Source: an uncultured Lachnospiraceae bacterium (lineage in GTDB: Bacteria; Bacillota; Clostridia; Lachnospirales; Lachnospiraceae). From it: a stretch of 64,000 nucleotides of DNA. Under the pieces are notes generated by a model. It saw only the letters and a program-made list of their open reading frames with translations, had not been told where the DNA came from and ran no database searches. The stretch is taken from NCBI GenBank assembly GCA_946414885.1, contig CAMKQH010000006.1, positions 1-64,000 on the forward strand. The letters run 5' to 3'. This document shows, piece by piece, positions 27,620 to 35,292 of the stretch. Numbering within the stretch: the first letter of the stretch is position 1; each line of letters opens with the position of its first letter. The position numbers were made by a program, and so were the translations under genes.

Positions 27620-28141
27620 ATGCAGATTGACGGTTTGGACGAGCTGGACAATAAGATCCTGTCGGTGATAAAAGAGAATGCGCGCCTGAGTTATTCGGAA
27701 ATAGGCGAAAAGGTGGGCGTGTCCAGGGTGTGCGTGAAGAACCGCATGGCAATCATGGAGCAAAAGGGAGTGATTGAGGGGTATTATACCAAGATCAATC
27801 TCGACAGCGCAACGGAAGGGACGAGGTTCTTTGTGGAGATCGTAACGCAGCCGGATCAATTCGAGCAGGTTGTAGATCGCATCGCAAGCAAGGGAGTTAT
27901 TCGCAGGGTATATGCCGTGTCCGGAGATTGCAGGATTTTTGCAGAAGGGGTTGCTCCAACTAGATCAACGTATGAAGTATTTTTGCGAAACCTAAGAATC
28001 AATTTGACTGGCGTAAGGAGCATCACGGTAACGGAAGCTCAGTATGCCATCAAGAATACTTATGGAGGCGTCGACTACGTGAGCCTGGAGCAACGGAAAA
28101 ACAGAAAAGAAACGGAGGATAACCAGGAGAATCAGTCGTGA
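27620..28141 (+). CDS. Lrp/AsnC-family transcriptional regulator
   Basis: The 173-residue protein has the Lrp layout: an N-terminal winged helix-turn-helix (LDNKILSVIKENARLSYSEIGEKVGVS, about 8-60) and a C-terminal ligand/oligomerisation domain (about 65-150, FFVEIVTQP...VYAVSGDCRIFAEG). Such proteins act as feast-famine regulators that bind amino acids. AAAAGGAGG at 27605-27613 precedes the ATG. It leads a cluster with a free alpha-CTD protein whose frame opens at its stop, which suggests a joint regulatory role, but no target can be named. Confidence 0.88.
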   Translation: MQIDGLDELDNKILSVIKENARLSYSEIGEKVGVSRVCVKNRMAIMEQKGVIEGYYTKINLDSATEGTRFFVEIVTQPDQFEQVVDRIASKGVIRRVYAVSGDCRIFAEGVAPTRSTYEVFLRNLRINLTGVRSITVTEAQYAIKNTYGGVDYVSLEQRKNRKETEDNQENQS

Positions 28142-28161
28142 CGCCTTCCAGGGAGGACGAC

Positions 28162-28545
28162 ATGGCAGGGAATAAGGAGAATTATGAAAAGATAAAAGGC
28201 ATCCTTGCGGCTACGCAGCTTCTGGATGCAGCGGAAAGTAAGGGCGGGCAATTTCGCTTTCCGATATACATGACTGAATCAATGGCAAAGACGGACGTGT
28301 TGGAATTGGATTTAAGCGTTAGGTCTTCTAATTGCTTAAAGCGCGCGAACATCATGACGATCGGAGATCTGTGTTCCCAGATACATTGCAGCACTGACCT
28401 AAAGAAAATAAGGAATTGCGGCGCCACGAGCGTTGCGGAAATCATGGATCACTTGTTTGCGTATCAGTTCTTTGCATTAAAGCCTGAGAGGAGAGGCAGT
28501 TACCTGGCAAAAGTTTTGGAAATGAATGCCGGCATAACGGAATAA
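28162..28545 (+). CDS. Stand-alone RNA polymerase alpha C-terminal-domain-like protein
   Basis: Residues about 45-110 (LDLSVRSSNCLKRANIMTIGDL...DLKKIRNCGATSVAEI) match the helix-hairpin-helix C-terminal domain of RNA polymerase alpha, the part that contacts UP elements and activators. At 127 residues there is no alpha N-terminal assembly domain. GGGAGG at 28151-28156 selects the ATG at 28162; the frame also opens with GTG at 28138 overlapping the Lrp stop. Such free alpha-CTD proteins could bind DNA or regulators without polymerase. The last 20 codons of this gene recur as remnants at 31984-32028 and 33260-33316, showing past duplication of the region. Confidence 0.8.
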   Translation: MAGNKENYEKIKGILAATQLLDAAESKGGQFRFPIYMTESMAKTDVLELDLSVRSSNCLKRANIMTIGDLCSQIHCSTDLKKIRNCGATSVAEIMDHLFAYQFFALKPERRGSYLAKVLEMNAGITE

Positions 28546-28553
28546 TGATTTTG

Positions 28554-28594
28554 AAAAGGCCGGCGTGATTGGATGGTTTCACGCGGGCCTTTTT
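28554..28594 (+). terminator. Intrinsic terminator after the alpha-CTD-like gene
   Basis: AAAGGCC with GGCCTTTTT, and inside it GCGTGA with TCACGC, form a strong hairpin followed by a T run. Nearly the same hairpin recurs at 32036-32078. Confidence 0.88.
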
Positions 28595-28732
28595 AGACCC
28601 TGAATTCTGCAAAATGCTTGCAGTGAGGACGGCCGAAGGAGTGGAGGTATTTTTATAGGACAGCCTAGGTAGTAGCTTTTAAGCAGAACAGTAAACCAAT
28701 GTCGCTTTGAAAGAAGAAACGGAGGGCTGATT

Positions 28733-28951
28733 ATGAAGAAAAGCATATGGAGGCAGTGTACAAGCAAAAGAAGATACAAGGATGAGCATACGGCAAACCA
28801 TTACAGAAAGATGTACCAAAGAGAACGGGGAAAGCAGTTGGATTATTACTGGTGCGTATACTGCAGGGGATATCACCTGACAAGTACGGAAAGTCAGATG
28901 GAGAAATATCTTGTTGTTCTGGAAGATGATTGTTTGGCGATTGGAGGTTGA
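28733..28951 (+). CDS. Small basic zinc-ribbon-like protein, copy 1
   Basis: The 72-residue basic protein starts MKKSIWRQCTSKRRYKDEH and has WCVYCRGYHLT (C41, C44, H48), a single CxxC...H knuckle of a type common in small phage- and island-borne proteins. The gene follows a GGAGG site 9 bases upstream. A close paralog is at 32187-32387, about 80 percent identical by eye over the first 50 residues and diverging after it. Function unknown; the knuckle and positive charge suggest nucleic-acid binding. Confidence 0.65.
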   Translation: MKKSIWRQCTSKRRYKDEHTANHYRKMYQRERGKQLDYYWCVYCRGYHLTSTESQMEKYLVVLEDDCLAIGG

Positions 28952-28955
28952 TGAT

Positions 28956-29264
28956 ATGAGTAAGAAGGGTTACAGCGCACCTGGCTTCTTTGGACAGATT
29001 AATCATTATGATGAGAATGGGAAAAAGATCGGCGAGAGCATGCCAGGGCTTTTCGGCGGAATGAATCATTATGATGCCAACGGTAATAAGACCGGACACA
29101 GTGATCTGGGTTTCTTTGGCGGCGTAAATCATTATGATGCGAAAGGTAATAAGACGGGCCACAGCGACCTCGGATTCTTTGGCGTAAATCATTATGACAA
29201 AGACGGCAATAAGAAGGGACATTCTGATCCTGGATTCTTTGGCTGGAATCATTACGACAAATAA
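28956..29264 (+). CDS. Short tandem-repeat protein (GFFG-NHYD repeats)
   Basis: The 102-residue protein is made of about five copies of a roughly 20-residue unit: GFFG(G), NHYD, a polar turn such as ANGNK, TGHSD. Two central units are almost identical. TTGGAGG at 28941-28947 selects the ATG at 28956. There is no signal peptide or membrane segment. The NHYDxxGNKxGHSDxGFFG pattern reads as a WG/YD-type beta-hairpin repeat similar to toxin-associated or wall-binding repeats, but without a signal it is probably cytoplasmic. Function unknown. The repeats make copy-number change by slippage likely. Confidence 0.65.
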   Translation: MSKKGYSAPGFFGQINHYDENGKKIGESMPGLFGGMNHYDANGNKTGHSDLGFFGGVNHYDAKGNKTGHSDLGFFGVNHYDKDGNKKGHSDPGFFGWNHYDK

Positions 29265-29291
29265 CGAAACATTTAGTCATGAGGACGAAGC

Positions 29292-30407
29292 ATGGACAAT
29301 TCCATTATCGAAATCCAATCTGAATATGACAAGCTGATGGAGGAGGTTCATCGGCTGAAGAGCCGCATTGTTTCCCTGACGGCGCTTCGGGATGACCTTC
29401 TGTATCATGTGTGTCCCGCGCTTGAGGCGGAATACGAGGAAAAGATTGCAGGTCTTGAACGCGAGCTGATGGCCGCGTATCTTTATCTGAACACGTACCG
29501 AAGAACGATAGAGCTCCTTCAGGCGCAGATCAACAACCGCCGCAAAAAGGTTTCGGTCGAGGAGGCTGAGGCACAGGCACAGGAAGAATTCCGCCAGGCA
29601 CAGGAAGACATCAATAAGAAGGCGGAAGAGGCGAAAAAGGCCAGGGAAGAATGGCAGGGCGGCAGCAACTGGTCACAGTATGATAAGGAGACCAGGGAAC
29701 AGAAAAAAGAGGAATCCTCACAAGATTCGACTGGACCTAAGGACAGCGCTGGATCAGAAAAGACGCAAGAAAAGTCTCACAGTGCCAAACATGAATCGGA
29801 TGAGGACGAATGGGAGCGCATGGGCCGTGAAGATGAGGAAGAAAACGACTCTGCGAAGAAGGATGATCAGGATGGGCAAGGCGATGACAATTCCCGCGAT
29901 GGCGATCAGGCAAATCAGCAGAACGGTGAAGGCGGCTCTGCCAATAAGGATGAAAGCATTACCGCAAAGATTAAGCGCCTTTACAGGAAGATCGTGAAGA
30001 GACTTCATCCTGACGTGCATCCGAATCCTACGGAACGTGAAAAGGAACTGTTAAACAAGGCGCACGAGGCATATAAAAAGGGTGACTTGGATGACCTGAA
30101 AATGATTTGGGAAGAGCTTGCGGGTGCTGACGTTCCGGAAGATGAGTTTAAGGATACGCCAGAAGACGTTGCGAGAATCAAGGAAGCAATTAGGATACTT
30201 CAGGGACTTTGTGACAAGCTGATCCGGCAGATCCAGAAGATCAAGGGCGAATTCCCGTATACCATGAAGTCGTTCCTGGAGGACGAGGAGGCAGTTGCAG
30301 AGAAACGCTTCATGCTGTCAGGCGAATTGAGCGACGTGCGGGAGATGTGCTCGAAATTGGTTGATGAGATTGAAAGGCTGAGATGGGAACTGGCGCGCGA
30401 TACATAG
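29292..30407 (+). CDS. Coiled-coil protein with J-like domain (HPD motif)
   Basis: The 371-residue protein begins with a coiled coil (about 5-135), then a very acidic, Ser/Asp/Gln-rich low-complexity linker (about 135-220). A J-like domain follows at about 222-275 (KIKRLYRKIVKRLHPDVHPNP...LLNKAHEAYKKGD) with the HPD tripeptide that stimulates Hsp70 ATPases. A final coiled coil ends the protein. It lacks the G/F and zinc domains of true DnaJ, so it is a J-domain co-chaperone of special use. It is followed 33 bp later by the HIRAN-domain gene. Its client is unknown. Confidence 0.8.
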   Translation: MDNSIIEIQSEYDKLMEEVHRLKSRIVSLTALRDDLLYHVCPALEAEYEEKIAGLERELMAAYLYLNTYRRTIELLQAQINNRRKKVSVEEAEAQAQEEFRQAQEDINKKAEEAKKAREEWQGGSNWSQYDKETREQKKEESSQDSTGPKDSAGSEKTQEKSHSAKHESDEDEWERMGREDEEENDSAKKDDQDGQGDDNSRDGDQANQQNGEGGSANKDESITAKIKRLYRKIVKRLHPDVHPNPTEREKELLNKAHEAYKKGDLDDLKMIWEELAGADVPEDEFKDTPEDVARIKEAIRILQGLCDKLIRQIQKIKGEFPYTMKSFLEDEEAVAEKRFMLSGELSDVREMCSKLVDEIERLRWELARDT

Positions 30408-30440
30408 TGCAGATTGCAGAAAGAATTGACGAGGTTCTTC

Positions 30441-31634
30441 ATGGGAAAGAATGACGAAAAGAAAGAACTGGGTTTTCGTGATGAGCAGGGGCTGGCATTG
30501 ATAAACTTAATGCACGGCATTGGAATTGGTGCTTCCCTTGCAAAGGACCTCTTTTTGGGGTATCAGATGATCGTTGGTATGCGGTTTAACGGCGGGGCAG
30601 ACGTGATCCTTAGCGAGTTAAATCCCGGCGAGAAAGTGTCCCTTGTGAGGGAAACTGATAACCCTTACGACAAGAGGGCCATCATGGTCATCGACGAGGA
30701 TGAGCGGAAGGTCGGGTACATACCTAGGAATCAAAATACAGTTCTGAGTTCTCTCATGGACGCGGGGAAGTATGTTTACGGCATCGTGGCAGAACCACGG
30801 GAGAGGGACGTGCCTCCTTCGCATGGCGGCGGCGTTTCGATCAAGTTATACATGCGGGAGTATGCGATGCCCGATGACCTATCCATCATTCCGAGGCAGG
30901 GAGCAAGAGGGTCGTTTGCCATCGTAAAACTATGGACGGCTGCTGATGATGACGGAAAGGAGTCTCTGTGTGGCATCAGTGCCATTAAGGTCATCAACGG
31001 CGAGGAGAAGGGCATTTTCCACTGCGCGTTACACGAGGTTGGGGAAGATGACGACATGCTTGCCATAGTAAGCGATTCAAAGGCCCTTGTGGAACAGTTT
31101 TATAAATTCGCGGGTTTTCTTCCGCTTGTCAGCCACGAATGGAATTATGAGGCATTGGACGCTCTTAAGGAGCGGTATGGTGTTTTGTTGGGCAAGCCGT
31201 TTTCCAATTTCATCGTGGACACGGAAGAAATGGCCGTGCAGCATTACCGGTACCTAAACAACACGGACATCGATTCTGTGCTGGAGCAGGTGGAAATCAA
31301 GAAAAACAAATATGCCGGCGACCTGCCAAGCTGCCGCAAGATTCTTGTCCTTTACCGAGAGATGGAGGAAGTGGACAAGAGGCGGGAAAAGGAAAAGATG
31401 ACTTACGCAACGGCCAAGAAGCAGATTACTCCTGGCACATACAAGGACAAGCGCGGAAAACGCTACGAAGTGCTTGGCGTATCTAAACTGGCCGGAGGAG
31501 AGGCGACAATTGTAGTCTACAAAAAGCTTGACGGAAAGGACGGCGAAATCCTGACATGCACCGCGGAGTATTTTACAGAGGATGCTTCCGGTGGGCGGGG
31601 ATTAAGAAAAAGATACGAGAAGGTATCAGATTAG
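30441..31634 (+). CDS. HIRAN-domain protein with DUF1653-like C terminus
   Basis: Residues about 42-118 (GMRFNGGADVILSELNPGEKVSLVRETDNPYDKRAIMV...VGYIPR) match the HIRAN domain, which binds 3' DNA ends in HLTF-type helicases and occurs alone in bacteria. The middle is unassigned. The last 65 residues (TPGTYKDKRGKRYEVLGVS...VVYKKL) look like a DUF1653-type small beta fold. At 397 residues it has no helicase or nuclease motif. GACGAGG at 30428-30434 selects the ATG at 30441. With the J-domain and alpha-CTD neighbours, a DNA-damage or replication-stress role is possible but not shown. Confidence 0.8.
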   Translation: MGKNDEKKELGFRDEQGLALINLMHGIGIGASLAKDLFLGYQMIVGMRFNGGADVILSELNPGEKVSLVRETDNPYDKRAIMVIDEDERKVGYIPRNQNTVLSSLMDAGKYVYGIVAEPRERDVPPSHGGGVSIKLYMREYAMPDDLSIIPRQGARGSFAIVKLWTAADDDGKESLCGISAIKVINGEEKGIFHCALHEVGEDDDMLAIVSDSKALVEQFYKFAGFLPLVSHEWNYEALDALKERYGVLLGKPFSNFIVDTEEMAVQHYRYLNNTDIDSVLEQVEIKKNKYAGDLPSCRKILVLYREMEEVDKRREKEKMTYATAKKQITPGTYKDKRGKRYEVLGVSKLAGGEATIVVYKKLDGKDGEILTCTAEYFTEDASGGRGLRKRYEKVSD

Positions 31635-31646
31635 GAGGTACAAGTG

Positions 31647-31715
31647 ATGGGACCTTTTGGAGATAAGACGCAGATTCAAATAGAGGATGTTGAAATGGAT
31701 TTGGATAGTGAATGA
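31647..31715 (+). CDS. Very short ORF, paralogous start of the acidic protein at 32400
   Basis: The 22-codon frame starts MGPFGDK after a strong TAGGAGGTA site and is acidic to its TGA at 31713-31715. Its first seven residues and its ribosome site match those of the 62-residue acidic protein at 32400-32588. It is probably a degenerate copy left by local duplication. Confidence 0.4.
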   Translation: MGPFGDKTQIQIEDVEMDLDSE

Positions 31716-31797
31716 TGGCGCAGAGATGACAAGGGACAAGCGCAGGGAGCCGTAGGTGTTTTGGACTCGCAAAGCGTGGGAAAGGTGGGTAAGGATC

Positions 31798-31959
31798 ATG
31801 GGATTTTTTGATGATGAAGCTGATGAGGAACTAGAGGATGAACTTGAGGAAAGAACCGGATACAGCATTTTTGAACTGGAAAGGATGAGCAGGGCGGAGA
31901 GGAACCGCGTCATTAAAAAGGCAGGACTTGATCCGGATGACTATGATGGATTGTTCTAG
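31798..31959 (+). CDS. Small acidic protein of unknown function
   Basis: The 53-residue product starts MGFFDDEADEELEDEL and ends with a basic-acidic helical stretch (MSRAERNRVIKKAGLDPDDYDGLF). AAAGGTGGG at 31781-31789 lies 8 bases before the ATG at 31798; a longer frame from 31756 has no site. The GFFD opening and acidic run resemble its neighbour at 32400. Function unknown. Confidence 0.5.
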   Translation: MGFFDDEADEELEDELEERTGYSIFELERMSRAERNRVIKKAGLDPDDYDGLF

Positions 31960-31983
31960 AGTTAAATCATACTAAGTGGAGGT

Positions 31984-32335
31984 TATCTGGCGATGGTTTT
32001 GGAGATGAAAGCCGGCATAATGGAATAATGAGTTTGAAAAGGCCGGCGTGATTGGATGGTTTCACGCGGGCCTTTTTTCAAGTACTGGCGCCTGGAAAAA
32101 ACAGAGGCATTTTTATTGGACAGTCTGAGCAGTATCCTTTGTTTAGAACAGTTAATCGATTCGCAAAGAGAAACGGAGGGCTGATCATGAAAAAAAGCAT
32201 ATGGAGGCAATGTACAAGCAAAAGAAGATACAAAGACGAACATACGGCTAATCATTACAGAAAGATGTTCGAACGGGAACGGGGAAAGGAATTGGATTAT
32301 TATTGGTGTGTATACTGCGAAGGGTATCATTTGAC
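31984..32335 (+). repeat. Second copy of a duplicated block (alpha-CTD tail, terminator, small zinc-ribbon gene)
   Basis: This block matches 28500-28890 in order: the coding tail of the alpha-CTD gene (YLAMVLEMKAGIME then stop at 32026-32028), the same GGCCGGCGTGA...TCACGCGGGCC terminator, and a copy of the MKKSIWRQCTSKRRYKDEH gene. The stretch between terminator and gene has diverged. The alpha-CTD tail here has no 5' part, so it is a remnant. Confidence 0.85.
32036..32078 (+). terminator. Duplicated intrinsic terminator
   Basis: AAAAGGCC...GCGTGA/TCACGC...GGCCTTTTTT repeats the hairpin at 28554-28594 and ends in six T. Confidence 0.85.
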
Positions 32336-32387
32336 GAGTTCGAAAAGTTTCTTGGAGGAGAAGTATCTTTTAGTGCATGAGTTTTAG
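32187..32387 (+). CDS. Small basic zinc-ribbon-like protein, copy 2
   Basis: The 66-residue paralog of the protein at 28733-28951 keeps WCVYCEGYHLT with C41, C44 and H48 and the MKKSIWRQCTSKRRYKDEH start. It ends differently after about residue 52. ACGGAGGGCTG precedes the ATG at 32187; the longer open frame from 32052 includes the terminator and is not coding. Synonymous differences from copy 1 are common (AAG/AAA, GAC/GAT), so both copies seem to be kept under protein-level selection. Confidence 0.65.
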   Translation: MKKSIWRQCTSKRRYKDEHTANHYRKMFERERGKELDYYWCVYCEGYHLTSSKSFLEEKYLLVHEF

Positions 32388-32399
32388 GAGGTAAAGAGC

Positions 32400-32588
32400 A
32401 TGGGACCTTTTGGAGATGATAAGTTTATGGATGACGAGGATTATCTGCTTACGAGAGTAGATCCGGCAGAGTACGACAGCATCGAGGAATATGAGCTGGA
32501 ACACGGAACCTACGACAGCCCCAGAAGAAAGAAGTATGACTATTTTGACGATGATGATGACGATGATGAGGATGAGGATGAATTCTAG
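32400..32588 (+). CDS. Small Asp/Glu-rich protein
   Basis: The 62-residue product starts MGPFGDDKFMDDEDYLL and ends in a run of Asp and Glu. TAGGAGG lies about 8 bases upstream of the ATG, and the gene begins 12 bp after the small zinc-ribbon gene, so the basic and acidic proteins are coexpressed. Opposite charges could mean they bind each other; this is a guess. Confidence 0.55.
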   Translation: MGPFGDDKFMDDEDYLLTRVDPAEYDSIEEYELEHGTYDSPRRKKYDYFDDDDDDDEDEDEF

Positions 32589-32650
32589 GTCTAACTTGAT
32601 TGAGAGGAGCATCTCTGATAACATGGGATTAGGCAAAGGAGGATGAATGA

Positions 32651-32737
32651 CGTGCAAAGGTTGTTGACGGTAAGAAGTTTTCACCCAGAGCCTCGGAGAA
32701 AGAGCTTAAGGACTGGGCCGATCAAGTTCTGGCGTAA
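32651..32737 (+). pseudogene. Coding remnant without a start
   Basis: One frame reads KVVDGKKFSPRASEKELKDWADQVLA to a TAA at 32735-32737 but is closed upstream by TGA at 32648-32650 and has no start codon with a ribosome site. It looks like the 3' end of a lost gene. The source gene is not elsewhere in the window. Confidence 0.4.
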
Positions 32738-32763
32738 TCTTAATAATGAATTGTTCCGCGACG

Positions 32764-32796
32764 AAATCAAGCTCACCTTGTGGGCTTGATTTTTAT
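32764..32796 (+). terminator. Intrinsic terminator
   Basis: AAATCAAGC (32764-32772) pairs with GCTTGATTT (32784-32792), followed by a T-rich tract. It closes the small-protein cluster before the membrane protein gene. Confidence 0.8.
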
Positions 32797-32852
32797 TTGG
32801 GGAATAATTAGAATATTAATCAAATGGCAATTGTAAGAAAGGCGGATATGGT

Positions 32853-33260
32853 ATGAAGAAATATATTATTACGTATGTTGCGATATTTCTTGTGGCAATC
32901 CTATTGATCATTACAAAAGGGATACCGTGGGAATTAGTAATTGCTTTTATAGGACAACGATATGTTTTTGATGGATTCGCTTTTGGAGTTTGTTTGCTTC
33001 CGGGAAATATTTTGATTGCAGCAACGTGTCTTTTGATATCAATCCTAATTACAGTTCGGTCATCTAATAAAATTCCGAAGAAATGGTTGATTATGTTTGG
33101 GATTTACATTGCCATTTTATTAGTTCCGTTAGTGTCTGTGATAACTAGTGGTGGTTTGGTTGGCGGAATAAGGGGACGACGCTATTTTAGTCCGATCACT
33201 TTTATGCCGGAGATGGTTGAGTTGATTTTTCTTGATTCATTTTATAATTCCATATATTAA
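32853..33260 (+). CDS. Small integral membrane protein of unknown function
   Basis: The 135-residue protein has three to four hydrophobic stretches (about 4-22, 42-66 and 77-98, plus a weaker one near the end) and a short basic loop RSSNKIPKK. I see no family motif. GAAAGGCGG lies upstream of the ATG. The gene sits between two remnants of duplicated sequence. Function unknown. Confidence 0.55.
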   Translation: MKKYIITYVAIFLVAILLIITKGIPWELVIAFIGQRYVFDGFAFGVCLLPGNILIAATCLLISILITVRSSNKIPKKWLIMFGIYIAILLVPLVSVITSGGLVGGIRGRRYFSPITFMPEMVELIFLDSFYNSIY

Positions 33261-33316
33261 AGCCAGAGAGAAGAGGCAAATGTCTGGCAAAGGTTTTGAA
33301 GATGAATGTCGGTACG
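33260..33316 (+). pseudogene. Third remnant of the alpha-CTD gene tail
   Basis: The frame KPERRGKCLAKVLKMNVGT matches KPERRGSYLAKVLEMNAGI at the end of the intact gene (28482-28538). Only these 19 codons remain; there is no start and the match stops before the terminator found in the other two copies. Confidence 0.65.
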
Positions 33317-33361
33317 CAAGATAGAATGTGCGGTGGGTTGTAGATTTAGGGAGTAAATGAC

Positions 33362-34123
33362 ATGGCAGTTGAAGATGGGCAGTGGATTATGCGGGGTCTG
33401 GAGTGGAATGATCCGTACCGGATCCGGTCGTGGAAAGAGTTGGTGAATTGGATCAATGAGGTGGGATTCCTTCCGCTGTTTGCAAACGGAGTGGAGGGAT
33501 TCTCGGCGGAGGAGCATGTGTCGCCTAAGTATTGGTGGACGGGCGTGAAGAAGGAAGATCCTTGGGAGTGGCGCGAGATCATTGCGGCGAGTCATGAGGT
33601 GGCCTACGGGAAGTTCTTCGATAAGAAGGCGGGATTTATCAGTCTGGAGTGGTTGCCCTACTTTGCGAATTATCGGCGGAGCGGGTATGATTTTGATGCG
33701 CGCTGGGAGGATGGGAAGGCCAATCGACGCGAGAAGAAGATCATGGATTTCTATCTTGCGGATGAGGAGGGCGATGCGGCATTCAAGGACGTGCACGTGT
33801 TGTCGACGGACTTAAAGAAGCAGGCGGGCTTCGGGAAGGACGGGGAGAAGAATTATCCCGGAATTGTCACGGAGCTGCAGATGAACACGTATCTCGTGAT
33901 CTCGGAGTTTGAAAGGCGGAAGAATAAGCGCGGCGAGGAGTATGGGATGGCGGTGTCGGTGATGCTGCCCCCGGAGAAGCTGTGGGGATATGGGCGCGTG
34001 ACGGCGGCATATAACGAGGAGCCGGTGAAGTCCTGGGAGCGGATCATGAAGCGCGTAAAAGAACTTTATCCTAATGCGGAGGACAAGGAAGTGATCCGGC
34101 TGATCGGAAAAAGGCCGGAATAA
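33362..34123 (+). CDS. AlkZ-related family protein
   Basis: The 253 residues match a family annotated as AlkZ-related and common in Lachnospiraceae: WKELVNWINEVGFLPLFAN, WWTG...DPWEWREIIA, VAYGKFFDKKAGFIS, ANYRRSGYDFDARWEDG and NYPGIVTELQMNTYLVI. True AlkZ/YcaQ proteins are DNA glycosylases that unhook crosslinks; this family is shorter and I cannot see the catalytic QxQ pattern, so enzyme activity is unproven. GGGAG lies upstream of the ATG. It is a single gene flanked by intergenic DNA. Confidence 0.65.
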   Translation: MAVEDGQWIMRGLEWNDPYRIRSWKELVNWINEVGFLPLFANGVEGFSAEEHVSPKYWWTGVKKEDPWEWREIIAASHEVAYGKFFDKKAGFISLEWLPYFANYRRSGYDFDARWEDGKANRREKKIMDFYLADEEGDAAFKDVHVLSTDLKKQAGFGKDGEKNYPGIVTELQMNTYLVISEFERRKNKRGEEYGMAVSVMLPPEKLWGYGRVTAAYNEEPVKSWERIMKRVKELYPNAEDKEVIRLIGKRPE

Positions 34124-34224
34124 GGTCGGGATAAGGCTAAGTAAATTGGGTGAAACTTTCAGATGCGGATTGCGTCTATGTACTCAGAGACGTAAATTAT
34201 ACGGCATCTTGAAAGGAGACTCTC

Positions 34225-34599
34225 ATGAAAAAAAGTATTGGCTTTATTGTTTTGATGGTGGTTGTGGACTCGCTTTTGTTTTTCTTATTATCCCGGCTGA
34301 CCACGCCGCTCTGGCATCTTTTTGGCTCGGACGTTATCGAGTATGAGAATTGGTTCGGGGAAATGGAGGATACGATCAGGTACAGGTTTGGCGTCGGAAG
34401 CTTTGAGTTTCTCTTTGTGGCAGTGAAGGCGATCGTTTTGTTTCTCATGGAAATCCGGATGATAAAAAGATTCCAAGGGAAGAAACCGTTGATCGTGGCG
34501 GCAGGCATCACTCACGGAGTTCTGCTCTGCCTGCAATTAGCGTACGTAGCCACTTATTTGGATGGAAGGGAGATCATTTCTTTTCTGTTTAGGTCATAG
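34225..34599 (+). CDS. Small membrane protein with three predicted helices
   Basis: The 124-residue protein has hydrophobic segments at about 3-22, 57-74 and 90-112 and a basic KKPL loop. AAAGGAG at 34211-34217 fits the ATG. No family recognised. A hairpin with CAG-TCT/AGA-CTG arms and a T run at about 34629-34660 is its likely terminator and overlaps the next promoter. Confidence 0.55.
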   Translation: MKKSIGFIVLMVVVDSLLFFLLSRLTTPLWHLFGSDVIEYENWFGEMEDTIRYRFGVGSFEFLFVAVKAIVLFLMEIRMIKRFQGKKPLIVAAGITHGVLLCLQLAYVATYLDGREIISFLFRS

Positions 34600-34639
34600 T
34601 TTGACGGGAGGAGTGGGATTAAATGACGAAAAGCAGGTC

Positions 34640-34693
34640 TTGACGAGATCTGTTTTTCGTGCTACATTCTTTTTATGAATGAATATTCGTTCA
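34640..34693 (+). promoter_or_regulatory. Promoter and palindromic operator of the TetR operon
   Basis: TTGACG at 34640-34645 and TACATT at 34663-34668 are separated by 17 bp. The near-palindrome TGAATGAATATTCGTTCA at 34676-34693 lies over the expected start of transcription, where bound TetR would block it. It sits 19 bp before the tetR-type gene, so autoregulation is likely. Confidence 0.7.
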
Positions 34694-34712
34694 GTTAAAA
34701 AGGAGAGGTAGC

Positions 34713-35291
34713 ATGCCGAAAAACGAAGAGCAGTTTAAGAAGATGAGAGAAGACATGCGGAGTAAGATTCTGAAGATGTCTTCTCTTTATTTTGCAAAAT
34801 ATGGATTTGGAGACACGAAGATCGGTGACCTTGCGAAGTATATGGGGATTGGTCAGGGAACGATCTATCTGTATTTTAAGTCCAAGGAGGAATTATTTGA
34901 GGCTATCCGGAGCCGGGCGGAAAACACGGAGGAGATCGAGAGGTTAAAAGCACTCTCAAAGCTTCCGCTGCCTGCGAAAGCGAAGATCGACCTGATCTCC
35001 AAGGAGATGGCAAAGAAGCTTAAGGAAGATGAGGAGTACTGCGTTAAGATCACGATCCTCACGCAGCTCCTGCTTGAGAAGAAGGAAGCGCCTTATGGGA
35101 ATGATTTGTATAAGGAGCTGGCGAAGATCATACGGCAGGGACAGAAAGAGGGAAGCGTGGTGAAGGGTGACGCTTTGTATCTTGCGGACCTATACTGGGG
35201 AACCGTGTATTTATATGCGTTGAAACGGTTGTTCTTGGAGAAATTCAAGATGGTGACTTGGGAGACGCTGTCCCGTTTGTTGGAGGTTTAG
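34713..35291 (+). CDS. TetR-family transcriptional regulator
   Basis: The 192-residue protein has the N-terminal TetR helix-turn-helix (about 15-62, ILKMSSLYFAKYGFGDTKIGDLAKYMGIGQGTIYLYFKSKEELF, of which the last part is the conserved recognition region). The C-terminal ligand domain is helical and unassigned. It is the first gene of an operon with an SDR oxidoreductase 1 bp later and a condensation-type acyltransferase-like gene, so it probably controls them, with a palindromic site just upstream. AAAAAGGAGAGG precedes the ATG. Confidence 0.88.
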   Translation: MPKNEEQFKKMREDMRSKILKMSSLYFAKYGFGDTKIGDLAKYMGIGQGTIYLYFKSKEELFEAIRSRAENTEEIERLKALSKLPLPAKAKIDLISKEMAKKLKEDEEYCVKITILTQLLLEKKEAPYGNDLYKELAKIIRQGQKEGSVVKGDALYLADLYWGTVYLYALKRLFLEKFKMVTWETLSRLLEV

Positions 35292-35292
35292 C

